This document shows positions 44,130-54,300 of a stretch of 64,000 bases of DNA, piece by piece. Within the stretch, counting starts at the first letter, position 1. Each line of letters opens with the position of its first letter. The position numbers and the translations under genes are program-made. Below the pieces are notes generated by a model, which did not search any database, was not told the origin of the DNA, and was given only the letters and a program-made list of their open reading frames with translations. This DNA comes from CAVOOW01 sp963697675 (GTDB taxonomy: Bacteria; Actinomycetota; Actinomycetes; JACCUZ01): contig CAVOOW010000011.1 in assembly GCA_963697675.1 (NCBI GenBank), positions 1 through 64,000 on the forward strand, read 5' to 3'.

Positions 44130-45674
44130 ATGTCCACGGTTGAGACCCCGAAGTATCCAGAGAACATCGACGCGGCCGTCCTCAAGATCGCCGGGGTCGT
44201 CGTCCTCGGCGCAATCATGTCAATCCTGGACATAACGGTCGTCAACGTCGCTCTGCCGACGTTCCAGACCGAGTTCGGGACCGCCGAGGACCCGATCGCG
44301 TACTCGCACGTGGCGTGGACGGTCACCGCCTACACCCTCGCCCTCGCGACGGTCATCCCGATGACGGGCTGGGCCGCGGACCGGTTCGGCACCAAGCGCC
44401 TCTACCTGACCGCGGTCGGCCTGTTCACCGCCGGCTCGATCCTGTGCGCCACCGCCACGTCGATCAACATGCTGATCCTGTTCCGGGTCTTCCAGGGCCT
44501 GGGTGGCGGCATGCTGATGCCGCTCGGCATGACGATCATGACGAGGGCAGCCGGTCCAAAGCGGATGGGTCGCCTGATGGCCATCCTGGGCGTGCCGATG
44601 CTGCTCGGTCCCATCCTCGGACCGATCCTCGGAGGCTGGCTCATCGACAACGCCAGCTGGCACTGGATCTTCCTCATCAACGTCCCGATCGGCGTCATCG
44701 CACTGATCTACGCGTTCGTCGTTCTGCCGACGGACGCGCCAGAGCCCTCGGAGTCGTTCGACTTCGTCGGAGTGCTGCTGCTCTCGCCCGGACTCGCGTT
44801 GTTCCTGTTCGGTGTCTCCAGCCTGCCGCAAGAGGGAGGCGACTTCAGCGCGCCACGGGTGTGGCTCTCGATGCTCGTCGGGGTCCTCCTGATGCTGACC
44901 TTCGTCTGGCACGCGTTCCGTCCCGAGCACCCGCTTCTGGACCTCAGACTGTTCAAGAACCGCAACCTGACAGTCACGACGATCACGATGTTCATGTTCG
45001 CGGCCGCGTTCTTCGGCGGGCTGCTGCTGGTCCCGACCTACTTCCAGGAGATCCGCGGTGAGTCGACCCTCGCCGCCGGACTTCTCATCGCGCCGCAAGG
45101 GATCGGGGCGATGATCACGATGCCGATCGCAGGGACCCTGGTCGACAAGTTCCCGGTCGGTCGCATCGTCCCGTTCGGCCTAGCGCTCATCGCAATCGGC
45201 TTCCTGGGGCTCACGCAGATCGAGGCGGACACTCCGTACAGCCTCCTGATCGGGTTGTTGTTCGTCATGGGTCTGGGCATGGGCGGGACGATGATGCCGC
45301 TGTTCACCACTGCGCTGAGGACACTGACTCACCACGAGGTGGCGCGTGGGTCCACCCTTCTCAACATCACTCAGCAGATCGCCAGTTCGGTCGGTGTTGC
45401 AGTCATCTCCGTCGTGCTGACCAACAACCTCCAGGACAACCCCCTCTCGCTGCCGGCGATCGCCGCGCAGAAGGATCCCGCCTTGGCTGACCAGCTTGGC
45501 CCGCTTGCGGTCTCCAGGGGACTCGTCACGGCCGCCGAAGCCTTCGCGAGCACCTACTGGGTGCCGACGGTCCTTGTGCTGCTCACCTTCATCCCGGTCT
45601 ATTTCCTGCCCCGCAAGCGCGAAGTGACGCACCTGCTCGACGACGAAGGCGTGCCACCAGTGGTCGTGCACTGA
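44130..45674 (+). CDS. MFS exporter, DHA2 (14-TMS EmrB-like) family
   Basis: The intact 514-residue protein starts at 44130 after GAGGAGAG. It has the DHA2 hallmarks: AIMSILDITVVNVALPTFQT in helix 1 (motif D), WAADRFGTKRLYLTAVGLFT after helix 2 (motif A), RVFQGLGGGMLMPLGMTIMT (motif B), and LGPILGPILGGWLI (motif C, antiporter signature). About 14 helices are predictable. It would expel drugs or toxic metabolites using the proton gradient. The regulator is not adjacent; the nearest is the TetR gene at 47495, which more likely controls the ABC exporter. Confidence 0.88.
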   Translation: MSTVETPKYPENIDAAVLKIAGVVVLGAIMSILDITVVNVALPTFQTEFGTAEDPIAYSHVAWTVTAYTLALATVIPMTGWAADRFGTKRLYLTAVGLFTAGSILCATATSINMLILFRVFQGLGGGMLMPLGMTIMTRAAGPKRMGRLMAILGVPMLLGPILGPILGGWLIDNASWHWIFLINVPIGVIALIYAFVVLPTDAPEPSESFDFVGVLLLSPGLALFLFGVSSLPQEGGDFSAPRVWLSMLVGVLLMLTFVWHAFRPEHPLLDLRLFKNRNLTVTTITMFMFAAAFFGGLLLVPTYFQEIRGESTLAAGLLIAPQGIGAMITMPIAGTLVDKFPVGRIVPFGLALIAIGFLGLTQIEADTPYSLLIGLLFVMGLGMGGTMMPLFTTALRTLTHHEVARGSTLLNITQQIASSVGVAVISVVLTNNLQDNPLSLPAIAAQKDPALADQLGPLAVSRGLVTAAEAFASTYWVPTVLVLLTFIPVYFLPRKREVTHLLDDEGVPPVVVH

Positions 45675-45721
45675 GCGCCGCCATACCTGCTAGGCGTTTA
45701 GGGGGCGAGGGCTGGCTCCGG

Positions 45722-46501
45722 TCAGGTTGCCGTCCTGTGTCGGAACAGCCATGCTGCGGCGACGCTTGACGCAACGAGGATCGCCAAGCAGTAGGCGACA
45801 GCAATCCACGCCACAGTGCCGACGGTGGCGCCGGTCGACGTGTGTCCCATCCACAGTCCGCGCATGGTCTCCACGATCGGCGTGAACGGCTGGTGCTCGG
45901 CGAAGCCGCGCAGCACCGCCGGCATGGTGTGTGCGGGCACGAACGCGGTGCTGATGTAGGGGATGAACATCAGGACGATCGTGAAGGAGTTTGCGGCCTC
46001 TGCACTGCGGGCGAGCAGGCCGACCGCGGCTGCGAGCCAGGACAGGGCGAGGGCGAACACCACGATCATCGCCGCGGCTGCGAACCATTCGACGGCCGAT
46101 GCGGTGGGTCGCCAGCCGATCGCGAGGCCGACGCAGATCACCAGCGTGGTCGCGACGATGTTGCGGGCGAGGCTTGCCACGATATGGCCGAGCAGGATCG
46201 ACGAGCCCTTGATGGGCATCGATCGGAACCTTTCCACGATGCCGTTGCTCATGTCAGTGGCGACGGCGACCGCGGTGGTGCCTGCCCCGAACCCGGCGCA
46301 CAGCACGATCAGGCCCGGCACCACGTAGTCGACGTAGGCACCGCCGGTGTTGAGGGCGCCGCCGAACACGTAGACGAACAGCAACATCAGCACGATCGGC
46401 AGCAGCAGGGCGGTGAAGAACGCCTCCGAGTCGCGCAGTGACCGCCGGATGCAGCGCTTGATCATGACGCGCGAGTCGGTGACCGTGTAAGTGAGGCTCA
46501 T
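45722..46501 (-). CDS. ABC-2 permease, DrrB-like
   Basis: The permease part starts MSLTYTVTDSRVMIKRCIRR at 46501 behind AAGGAG. It has six helices (FFTALLLPIVLMLLFVYVFG, PGLIVLCAGFGAGTTAVAVA, and later ones) and the DrrB-like loop GIVERFRSMPIKGSSILLGH followed by FMFIPYIST-type and HQPFTPIVETMRGLW motifs. The frame is continuous with the ATPase upstream with no stop between, so as read the two form one 577-residue protein. A one-base change would restore a normal ATPase end (NESKEMAR, stop overlapping ATGA). Confidence 0.8.
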   Translation of the reverse strand: MSLTYTVTDSRVMIKRCIRRSLRDSEAFFTALLLPIVLMLLFVYVFGGALNTGGAYVDYVVPGLIVLCAGFGAGTTAVAVATDMSNGIVERFRSMPIKGSSILLGHIVASLARNIVATTLVICVGLAIGWRPTASAVEWFAAAAMIVVFALALSWLAAAVGLLARSAEAANSFTIVLMFIPYISTAFVPAHTMPAVLRGFAEHQPFTPIVETMRGLWMGHTSTGATVGTVAWIAVAYCLAILVASSVAAAWLFRHRTAT

Positions 46502-47455
46502 CGGGCCATCTCCTTGGATTCGTTGCGGATGGGACCACCGGCGCCCGGTCAGGGACAGGAACACGTCGTCCAGGCTTGGGCGATGCGTTGACACCTTGAC
46601 CGCCGGCGCCCCGGCGTCCCCCAGACGAGTGAGCATCTCCAGCACCTCGGCGGCCGAGCCCTCCGTCGCCACCTCGATGGTGCGCAGGCGCTGGTCGGTG
46701 TGGGTTGCCTCGAGACACGAGAGCGCTCCTGCAAAACTCAAGTCGTCGGCGAACTGCAGCCGCACCACTTCTGCACCGAGACTTGCCTTCAACTCATCAG
46801 GATTGCCTCGTGCGACGACCTGCCCGCCGTCGAGCATCACGATCATGTCGGCGAGCTGGTCGGCCTCCTCCAGGTACTGCGTCGTGAGCAGCACGGTGAC
46901 ACCGTCGTCCACGATGCGGCGCACGGTGCTCCACAACTGCTCCCGGCTGCGCGGGTCCAACCCGGTCGTCGGTTCGTCCAGGAACACCAGTGGCGGCTTC
47001 TCGATCATGCTGATCGCCAGGTCCAGGCGGCGTTTCATGCCACCGGAGTACGTGCCCACCCGCCGGTTGCGCGCGTCGACCAGATCGAACTCCGCCAGCA
47101 GCTCGGCAGTCCGCGCCTGCACTGCACGCCGCGGAAGGTGCAGGAGCTGCGCCATCATCTCCAGGTTCTCCTGCCCGGTGAGCACCTCGTCCACGGCGGC
47201 GTGCTGGCCGGTGAGGCTGATGGAACGCTTGACGCCGATCGGGTCGGAGCGCAGATCGTGGCCGGCGATCATCGCCGTGCCCGCGTCCGGGCGCACGAGC
47301 GTGGCGAGGATCCGCACCATGGTGGTCTTGCCGGCCCCGTTCGGGCCGAGCAGCGCCAGGACCGACCCGGTCTCTACAGCGAGGTCGACGTGGTCGAGCA
47401 CGACCTGGTCCCCGAACGTCTTGCAGATGCCAGTAGCAACAACTGTGTATGTCAT
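46502..47455 (-). CDS. ABC ATPase, DrrA-like, fused in frame to the permease
   Basis: The start at 47455 reads MTYTVVATGICKTFGDQVVL. Walker A is LLGPNGAGKTTMVRIL, the Q-loop ISLTGQHAAVDEVLTG, the signature GTYSGGMKRRLDLAISM, Walker B PLVFLDEPTTGLDPRSRE and the switch His-equivalent VLLTTQYLEEADQLAD. The C-terminal part (VSTHRPSLDDVFLSLTG) is the DrrA regulatory tail. It then reads into the permease through GRRWSHPQRIQGDGP. DrrAB transporters export antibiotics or lipids. The gene diverges from a TetR regulator, and its start overlaps a palindromic operator. Confidence 0.85.
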
Positions 47456-47459
47456 ACAC
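47445..47459. promoter_or_regulatory. Palindromic operator GTGTATGTCATACAC
   Basis: GTGTAT and ATACAC flank GTC as a perfect inverted repeat that covers the ATG of the ATPase gene. It lies 36 bases from the TetR start. GTATCC...GTACAC half sites follow at 47465-47480. The position fits an operator for the divergent TetR protein acting on both genes. Confidence 0.65.
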
Positions 47460-47494
47460 GAAAAGTATCCGCCGTACACAGTTATAGTCAAGGG

Positions 47495-48289
47495 GTGCCG
47501 CAAAGACGTGAGGGCAAGGGCGACCCGCCGCTGCCTCCTGGGCTCGATCTGTTGTGGGGCCGGCGCGAGGCCGGTCAGCGCGGTCCGAAGCGCGGCTTGT
47601 CGGTCGACGCAATCGTCGGGGCTGCGATCGAGGTGGGCGACGCGGAGGGCCTGGGTGCGGTCTCGATGGCCCGCGTCGCGAAGGAGCTCGGCTTCACGAC
47701 GATGTCGCTCTACCGCTACGTCACCAGCAAGGACGAGCTCCTCCAGCTGATGTGGAACGCAAGCGCACAAGGCGCCGAGGAACTGGTGCTGGAAGGTGAC
47801 GGCTGGCGGCCCCGACTGCGGATGTGGGCGACGATCCAGCGGGAGATGATCGATCGTCATCCCTGGATCACCCAGATGCCGATGGCCGCGCCGCCGCTCG
47901 CGCCGAACTCCCTGACCTTCGTCGAACGCGGCCTCGAGACCCTCGACGAGACCGGCCTGACGGACAGCGACAAGCTGCGAGTGATCGGGTTGCTCAGCTC
48001 CTACACCCTCAGCGAGGCTCGCATGGCGCACGACGCTGCGCGCGCAGCCGCTGAGGCGGCATCCGGTGGAGGCAAGACAGCTTGGTCTTTCGAGGCGCTA
48101 CTGCGCGAGCTCGTCGACGAACAAACGTATCCGCTGCTTCATCAGATCGCCTGGTCCGCCGAGATCGGCGGCAACCCCTCCGGCTTCGATGAGCACGAAG
48201 AGTTCATGTTCGGAGTGGACCGCATCCTCGACGGCACGCAGGTCCTCATCGACCAGGTTCGAAAAAGCAAGCGCAGGCCGAGGAAATAG
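47495..48289 (+). CDS. TetR family transcription regulator
   Basis: The start is a GTG at 47495, giving 264 residues. The N-terminal extension PLPPGLDLLWGRREAGQRGP leads to the HTH: LSVDAIVGAAIEVGDAEGLG, VSMARVAKELGFTTMSLYRY and VTSKDELLQLMWNA. The ligand domain resembles the TetR_C type with helices such as RPRLRMWATIQREMIDRHPW and a Gly-rich insertion (AAEAASGGGKTAWS). It is divergent to the DrrAB-like exporter, whose start overlaps a palindrome, so it most likely represses that exporter until a drug binds. Confidence 0.85.
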   Translation: MPQRREGKGDPPLPPGLDLLWGRREAGQRGPKRGLSVDAIVGAAIEVGDAEGLGAVSMARVAKELGFTTMSLYRYVTSKDELLQLMWNASAQGAEELVLEGDGWRPRLRMWATIQREMIDRHPWITQMPMAAPPLAPNSLTFVERGLETLDETGLTDSDKLRVIGLLSSYTLSEARMAHDAARAAAEAASGGGKTAWSFEALLRELVDEQTYPLLHQIAWSAEIGGNPSGFDEHEEFMFGVDRILDGTQVLIDQVRKSKRRPRK

Positions 48290-49068
48290 CTAGCACAGGT
48301 GCAGCCACCAGGTGATCCCCTCGCCGATCTGAGTGAAGCCGCGTGCGCTGTAGAGCAGCTTGCCCTCGGGGGTGGCGTTCAGGACTGCGTGCCGTGCGCC
48401 AGCATCCCTGGCCGCCGAACACACAGCGTGCAACAGACCCGTGCCGAGACCACGGCGGCGGAACGGCTCCCACACATCCATGTCGAAGACCCCCGCGAAC
48501 TCGTCGTCGCGAGGAAAGACCACGCACGACCGGCGAAGCGAGATCGGCCGCCGGCTGACTGTCGGGGGTGCGTGTAGGCCGCCGCGTACCACGCGAAGGC
48601 GGGATCGTGCCTGGTCAGTGCAAGCTGCTCGCCGTACGCAGCGTGCTCCCCGCCATAGTCGCTGCTCTCTTGCTGCAGCTCGACGCGGGGATCCGCGGGG
48701 CCGGCCACGTACGGGAGCGATGCCGTCATCCACCAGGGCGACCAACCTCGCTCGAAGCCGGCCTCCGCCAGCGGGGTTGGATCGACGTCCAGCCCGAGCC
48801 AGGCTCCGACGATCGGCCGGCCGAGATCGCGCGCGCGGTCGGCACCGCGGCGCACCGCCGCAGTCGTCAGCTGCTTGGGAAACATCAGGTTCTGGCCGTC
48901 CGGCCCGTCGGTCCAGGTCAGCGGACCGTCGGTCCAGACGTCGCCGCCGGCTTCACGCGCACGGCTTACGTACCAATGCGTCTGCACGCGTTCGCAGTCA
49001 CTGACCGTCGCTGCCGGCCCCGCGTTGACCCCACGTACCAAGTATCGTCTGGCGCCTCGCCGACGCAC
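48290..49068 (-). pseudogene. GNAT family acetyltransferase, one frameshift
   Basis: The N-terminal half (from 49068) reads VQTHWYVSRAREAGGDVWTD, FPKQLTTAAVRRGADRARDL, WLGLDVDPTPLAEAGFERGW. After a shift near 48560 the C-terminal half reads RRSCVVFPRDDEFAGVFDMD, VWEPFRRRGLGTGLLHAVCS with the acetyl-CoA loop R-R-R-G-L-G, then AVLNATPEGKLLYSARGFTQ. This is an about 255-residue GNAT with an N-terminal partial repeat. The end at 48290 abuts the TetR end, the two genes converging. Confidence 0.7.
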
Positions 49069-49085
49069 TGAATAGGTTCACAAGG

Positions 49086-49925
49086 GTGGTCAACAAGTTC
49101 TGGGCACCGGATGACGCGATGACGGGCACCGCCGACGGTTGGCGCACCCATCGAGGCGGGGTGCTGACCGCCCACAGCGCTCACCTGGAGATGAACAGCG
49201 TCGCGTTGCCCGTCGCGCCCGACACCTGCGTTCTCGTCGACCCGGGCGTTACGAGTGCCGAGATCGCCGACCTCCTCGCCGGCTTACGGCATCGAGGACT
49301 GGAGCTCGTCGCCGTCCTGCACACGCACGCGCACTGGGACCATCTGCTCTGGCCACCCGGGTTGGCGTCCGACGTGCCCCGCTGGGCCAGCAGCGCGTGC
49401 ATCGAAACGGCCTTGCGCAATCCGTCGCCCTCAGAGAACAGGCGGCCGCCGATGTCGGGCCGTCAGAAGCCGCAGAGCCTGCTGTCCGAGCTCGACCGCC
49501 TGCGAGCACTGCCCGCAGACGGCAGTGTGCCGGGCGTCCCGCAACTCTCGGTCGTTGAGCACCAGGCGCACACTCGCGGCCACATCGCCGTCCTGCACGA
49601 ACCGAGCGGGACCCTGTGTGCCGGCGACATGCTCAGCGACATCGAGATTCCACTTCCCGACGGTGAGGGCGCGGGGGATGACGCGTGGGACGTCGCTGCA
49701 TACATGGACGGGCTCGACGCATTGCAGCCTCTCGTCGACCGGGCCGCACTTGTCGTTCCCGGGCACGGCAACCCAGGAAACGATGCGGCAGCCCGGTTGG
49801 CGAACGACCGCGCGTACCTCGAAGGGGTGCTTGCGCACCGCGACATCGTCGATATCCGCCTGGCTGAGGACAGCAACCGGGTGATTCATCTCGAGCTGAA
49901 GAGCTGGGCCGACGCCCATCCCTGA
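49086..49925 (+). CDS. Metallo-beta-lactamase-fold hydrolase
   Basis: Start GTG at 49086, 279 residues, intact. The metal site is complete: LVAVLHTHAHWDHLLWPPGL (H-x-H-x-D-H), EHQAHTRGHIAVLHEPSGTL (third His), LCAGDMLSDIEIPLPDGEGA (bridging Asp) and LVVPGHGNPGNDAAARL (last His). The first 40 residues form the usual N-terminal strand pair. Family members hydrolyse thioesters, lactones or phosphodiesters; the missing extra domains exclude RNases and glyoxalase II is possible but not certain. The 5' end lies close to the divergent GNAT gene start (18 bases). Confidence 0.85.
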   Translation: MVNKFWAPDDAMTGTADGWRTHRGGVLTAHSAHLEMNSVALPVAPDTCVLVDPGVTSAEIADLLAGLRHRGLELVAVLHTHAHWDHLLWPPGLASDVPRWASSACIETALRNPSPSENRRPPMSGRQKPQSLLSELDRLRALPADGSVPGVPQLSVVEHQAHTRGHIAVLHEPSGTLCAGDMLSDIEIPLPDGEGAGDDAWDVAAYMDGLDALQPLVDRAALVVPGHGNPGNDAAARLANDRAYLEGVLAHRDIVDIRLAEDSNRVIHLELKSWADAHP

Positions 49926-50075
49926 GGCCGGCGGCGGGGCGCGTCCCGACTGAGCGTGGGAGGACCAGAACCTACCCGCCAGTAACCGTTGCAAATCGAC
50001 ACCCGAACCGATCTCATTGGAGCGCTCCCAACCTGCCCGACCGGTTCACGCACACAGTCCGACGAGGAGACGGTG

Positions 50076-51332
50076 ATGATCACTTCCAGGCGCACTCGCC
50101 TCGCCCTCGCGGCCGCCACGGCCGTGCTCACGCTGGGCCAAGTCGCGACGATCCCAAGTGCTGCGGCAAGCGAGGCGAGCCCGCTCGCGCCGGACACGAC
50201 CTTCTACACGCCACCGCCCTCCGCGGGCTCGCAGCACCAGATCCGTCACCTGATCAAGGCGCACCGCAACCACGCCGCCCAGCTGATCCGGGACATGGTC
50301 GGCACTCCGCAGGCCGTGTGGTTCACCAGCGGAACACCGAACGTGGTGAAGAAGAAAGCACGTGAGGCATCGCAGGCCGCCAAGCGCGCGCACGCCGTAC
50401 CCACGCTGGTGATCTACAACGTGCCGGGCCGCGACTGCTCGCAGTACTCCTCGGGCGGCGCCGGCAGCGACGTCGCCTACGAGGCATGGGTCGACGGGTT
50501 CGCCGCGGGACTGCAAAAGGGTCAGAGATCCATCGTCATCGTCGAGCCGGACGGACTGGCCAACCTGCCCAGCGACTGCCCGGCGGCCTACCCCGGACAG
50601 GACGTTGCGGCCCTCACCGCCGGCCGCATCGCCGACATCCGCTATGCAGGGGAGGCCATCAAGGCAGCCAATCCGGCAGCCCTGGTCTACCTCGACGCAG
50701 GTCACAGTGCATGGCACTCCGTCGGTGACATCGCGCAGCGCCTCGACCAGGCGGGCGTCCGGGACTTCCAGGGGTTCTCGGTGAACGTCTCGAACTACCA
50801 GCCGACGCCACAGCTGGAGCAGTACGGGAGCTGGATCGCGAAGTGCATCTACTACGCGAACAACGACGCGGAGGGCGGCTGGCGCCTGGGTCACTACGAC
50901 TACTGCGCGAGCCAGTACTACCCCGCGACCGTCACCGACTACAGCACCTGGCACCTGACCGATGAGTGGTACGCGGCGAACGTCGACAGCGCAGCGAATC
51001 CGCCCACCAGCTCGGACCAGCTCGCCCACTTCGTCGTCGACACCAGCCGCAACGGACAAGGTCCGTGGACGACGACGACGGCCTACCCGGACAAGCAGGA
51101 CTGGTGCAACCCGCCCGGACGTGGCCTGGGGCTGCGACCCACCGCGGACACCGGTGCCGACCTCGTGGATGCCCTGCTGTGGATCAAGACGCCCGGCCAG
51201 TCCGACGGTCAGTGCAACCGCGGGATATCGGGAAGCACCACCGACCCGGAGTGGGGCGGCATCGTGGACCCGCCCGCCGGTTCGTGGTTCGCGCGGCAGG
51301 CACTACAGCTCGCCCAGCTGGCCGTGCCCTGA
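50076..51332 (+). CDS. Secreted glycoside hydrolase family 6 (cellulase)
   Basis: ATG at 50076 follows GACGAGGAGA, which selects it over earlier in-frame codons. The 418-residue protein opens with a signal peptide (MITSRRTRLALAAATAVLTL, cleavage near AAASEA). The GH6 barrel shows AVWFTSGTP, LVIYNVPGRDCSQYSSGGAG, the catalytic acid region RSIVIVEPDGLANLPSDCPA, LVYLDAGHSAWHSVGDIAQR, FVVDTSRNGQGPW and LLWIKTPGQSDGQC. Conserved Cys pairs suit a secreted fold. GH6 enzymes cut beta-1,4-glucan from the chain end or inside. No carbohydrate-binding module is attached. It likely works with the sugar transporter and GH3 genes 8-14 kb away. Confidence 0.88.
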   Translation: MITSRRTRLALAAATAVLTLGQVATIPSAAASEASPLAPDTTFYTPPPSAGSQHQIRHLIKAHRNHAAQLIRDMVGTPQAVWFTSGTPNVVKKKAREASQAAKRAHAVPTLVIYNVPGRDCSQYSSGGAGSDVAYEAWVDGFAAGLQKGQRSIVIVEPDGLANLPSDCPAAYPGQDVAALTAGRIADIRYAGEAIKAANPAALVYLDAGHSAWHSVGDIAQRLDQAGVRDFQGFSVNVSNYQPTPQLEQYGSWIAKCIYYANNDAEGGWRLGHYDYCASQYYPATVTDYSTWHLTDEWYAANVDSAANPPTSSDQLAHFVVDTSRNGQGPWTTTTAYPDKQDWCNPPGRGLGLRPTADTGADLVDALLWIKTPGQSDGQCNRGISGSTTDPEWGGIVDPPAGSWFARQALQLAQLAVP

Positions 51333-51351
51333 CGACGCGGGGGCACCAGCT

Positions 51352-54300
51352 TCAGCGGGCGCCCTGCGCGCACAGTGTCAGGACGTCCATGGTGTCGGGC
51401 AGCTGGGGCCGGCCGGTGAGGTAGCCCTGCAGATGCACGCCCGAAGGCAGTGCTGCGCGCTGCTCCTCGGTCTCCACGCCTTCGACGATGCAGGTCAGAT
51501 CCATGTCGGCGGCGAGGGCGGCGACGGCCTTGACGATCTTGCGGCTGGTCTCGTCGTGGGGCAGCCCGGCGGTGAACGAGCGGTCGATCTTGACGGCTGA
51601 TACGGGAAGGGTGGCGAGATAGCGCAGGCTGGCATAGCCGATGCCGAAGTCGTCGATGGCGATGCCGACGCCTTCCGCCCGCAGGGCTCGCAGCGCGCTG
51701 ATCGTGGAGTTGGCGACCTGCAGCAGTGCCGTCTCGGTCAGTTCGAGTACGAGGTCGGTCGGGTCGAGCCCGGCGGTTGCCAGTGCGGTGCGGACGTCCT
51801 CGGCGAGGGAGGCGTGCTGGGCCTGCAGCGCGGAGATGTTCACGGCCATGGTGACGTCCTCGAGCCCGGGTATCTCCGCCCGCCAGGCCTGCAGCTGGCC
51901 GCAGGCGAGGCCGAGCATCGCGCGTCCGAGCGGATGGATGATGCCGGTCGCCTCGGCGATGGGGATGAAGACGTCCGGCGCGATGTTCAACCCGTTGCCG
52001 TCGATGAGACGGGCCAGGGCCTCGAAGCCCGTCAACGCGCCGGTCCCCGAGTCGAACACCGGCTGGTAGGCGGCGGTGAACGTCGGGGCGCTCTTGCCCG
52101 CTGTGCTTGCAGCGGGATGTGTGAGCTGGCGCAGCGCCTGCCGGAGCAGCTGTTCGACCCGGACGCGTTCGGCCACATCGGTGTGCAGGCCGTGCTCGAA
52201 GACCTCGAACCGGTCCCTGCCTCGTCCTTTGGCCAGGTACATGGCGGTGTCGGCATCTTGCAGCACCTGTTCGGCGGTGACCGTCCCCGCAGGCCCGCCG
52301 GGTCCGAGGGTGGCATAGGTGATGCCGATGCTGGCGCTGACGACGTGGTTCACGCCCTTGACCGTGACCGGTTGCTGCAGTGTCGCCGCCACGCGCTGGG
52401 CCACCTGCACCGCGAGCAGCCGGTCGGCCGCGAACTCCTCCTCGGGACTGTTCCCGTGTGCGGGCGCATCGGGGCGGTTCCACGGTTCCACGATGATGAC
52501 GAACTCGTCGCCGCCGACGCGGGCAACGGTGTCATGTTCGCGGACCACCTCGTGGAACCGTTGGGCGATCTCCAGCAGCAGTGCGTCGCCGGCGGCGTGA
52601 CCGGCAATGTCGTTGACGCGCTTGAAGCCGTCCAGGTCGCAGAACAGCACCGCAACCTCTCGTCCGTCGCGCGCCGAGCGGGCGAGAGCGGCGTCGAGCC
52701 GGTCGATCAGCAACGCCCTGTTCGGCAGCCCGGTGAGCCCGTCGTGCAGGGCCGCGTGGGTGAGTCGCTGCTCGGACTCGATCACGTCGCTGATGTCGCG
52801 CACGACGCCGAGGACCTCGATGACGGCGCCGGCGGCGTTCCGGCGGAACGGGGTGATGCGTCGGCTCAACCAGTGCCAGTGCCCGTCGACATGCTGGCCC
52901 CGGTAGTGCAGCTGCAGCACCTGGCCGTCCTCGAGATCGGCTGCCGCGGTGTTGATCGCGTCCAGCCGCGGCTGGTCTTCGGGGTGGACCAGCCGGGCTG
53001 TCGCCTCGGGTCCGAGCGCCTGGAGCTGGTCGGCATGCATGCCGAGCAGATCCTTGTCGCGCGAGGTATAGACCGACGCGCCGCTGACCAGGTCGTACAC
53101 GAAAGTGAAGTCGGGGCTGGCGGCCAGGACCGCATCGAAGAACGCGTTGGCACGCTGCGCGGCTTTCTCCGCGAGAGTCAGGTCGGTGATGTCGAGGTGG
53201 GTGCCCCGGACCCGCAGCGGCTGGTCGTCGGGACCGAGGTCGACCTCGAGGGTCGCCCGGAGCACCCGCTCGGCGCCGTCGCCGGCCCGGTGGATGCGGA
53301 ACTCCTGGATGTGCCGGCCGCCGAGGCGCATGGCGTCCGCCCACGACTCGTCGGCAACGCCCGTGTCTGCTTCGTGGATCAGGCCCGCGAAGACCTCGCT
53401 GGAGAACCCACCGTGCTCGACGCCCCACAGCTCGTACATCTGGCCCGAGTAGACCCACGTACCGGAACCGAAGTCGCACTCGAAGCCGCCCATCTGCCCG
53501 AGTCGCTGAGCCTCGGTCAACCGGCGGCGTTCGGTCTCCAGCTCCGCCTGGATGGCGACCCGATCAGTGATGTCGTGGACGAAGGCGCTGAAGCCGTCGC
53601 CGTCGTCGTGCGCCCACACTCCGACCTCGAGGGGGATCTGGTGGCCGTCACGATGCAGCGCGGTCAGCTCCACGCGTTTTCCCACCAGCTTCGAGCCCTG
53701 ACCCGCTCGATACCCGGCAAGGTCGTCCGTGTACTCCTGGCGGACCTCGGCCGGCAGCACCGTCTCCATCGCGTTCCGGCCCATCACCTCGGGCGCCGCC
53801 CAGCCGTAGATCTGCTCTGCCTGGGTGTTCCACCGGGTGATCGCGCCTGTGCCGTCGATGGAGACGAACCCCTCGTCCGTCGATTCCAGCACCTTCGCCA
53901 GTTCCCGGTCGCGTTTCTGGACCAGACGTTCGGAGTCGCGCCTGCGGCGGTCCGAGCGGACCATCACCCCGACACCCGCGAGGAGGATGAGCACCAGAAA
54001 GGCCGTGATGGTGAGGACCGTCGTGCGCAGTCGGGCCAACCCGGCGAAGGCGATGTCCTTGTCCTTCGAGGCGACCACGGTCCAACCCGTGCCGGGAACC
54101 GGTGCGTAGGCCGACAACTCGACGGATCCGCTGCGCCCATCGACGGACGCCGGCGAGTAGTCCATCAGCCCGGTGCGCCCGGCGAGGGCGGCTCGGACGC
54201 GAGGATCGTGCGCGACAGAGACGAGCCCGTTCTTGTTGCCACTGGATGTCAGCGAGGTGCCGAGCCTGTCGGTGACGAGCAGACTGATGCCCTGTGCCCC

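Noticed and set aside
46502..47455. TetR gene controlling the MFS exporter at 44130
   Set aside because: The TetR gene is divergent from and directly next to the DrrAB-like genes and shares their promoter; the MFS gene is farther away with its own promoter.
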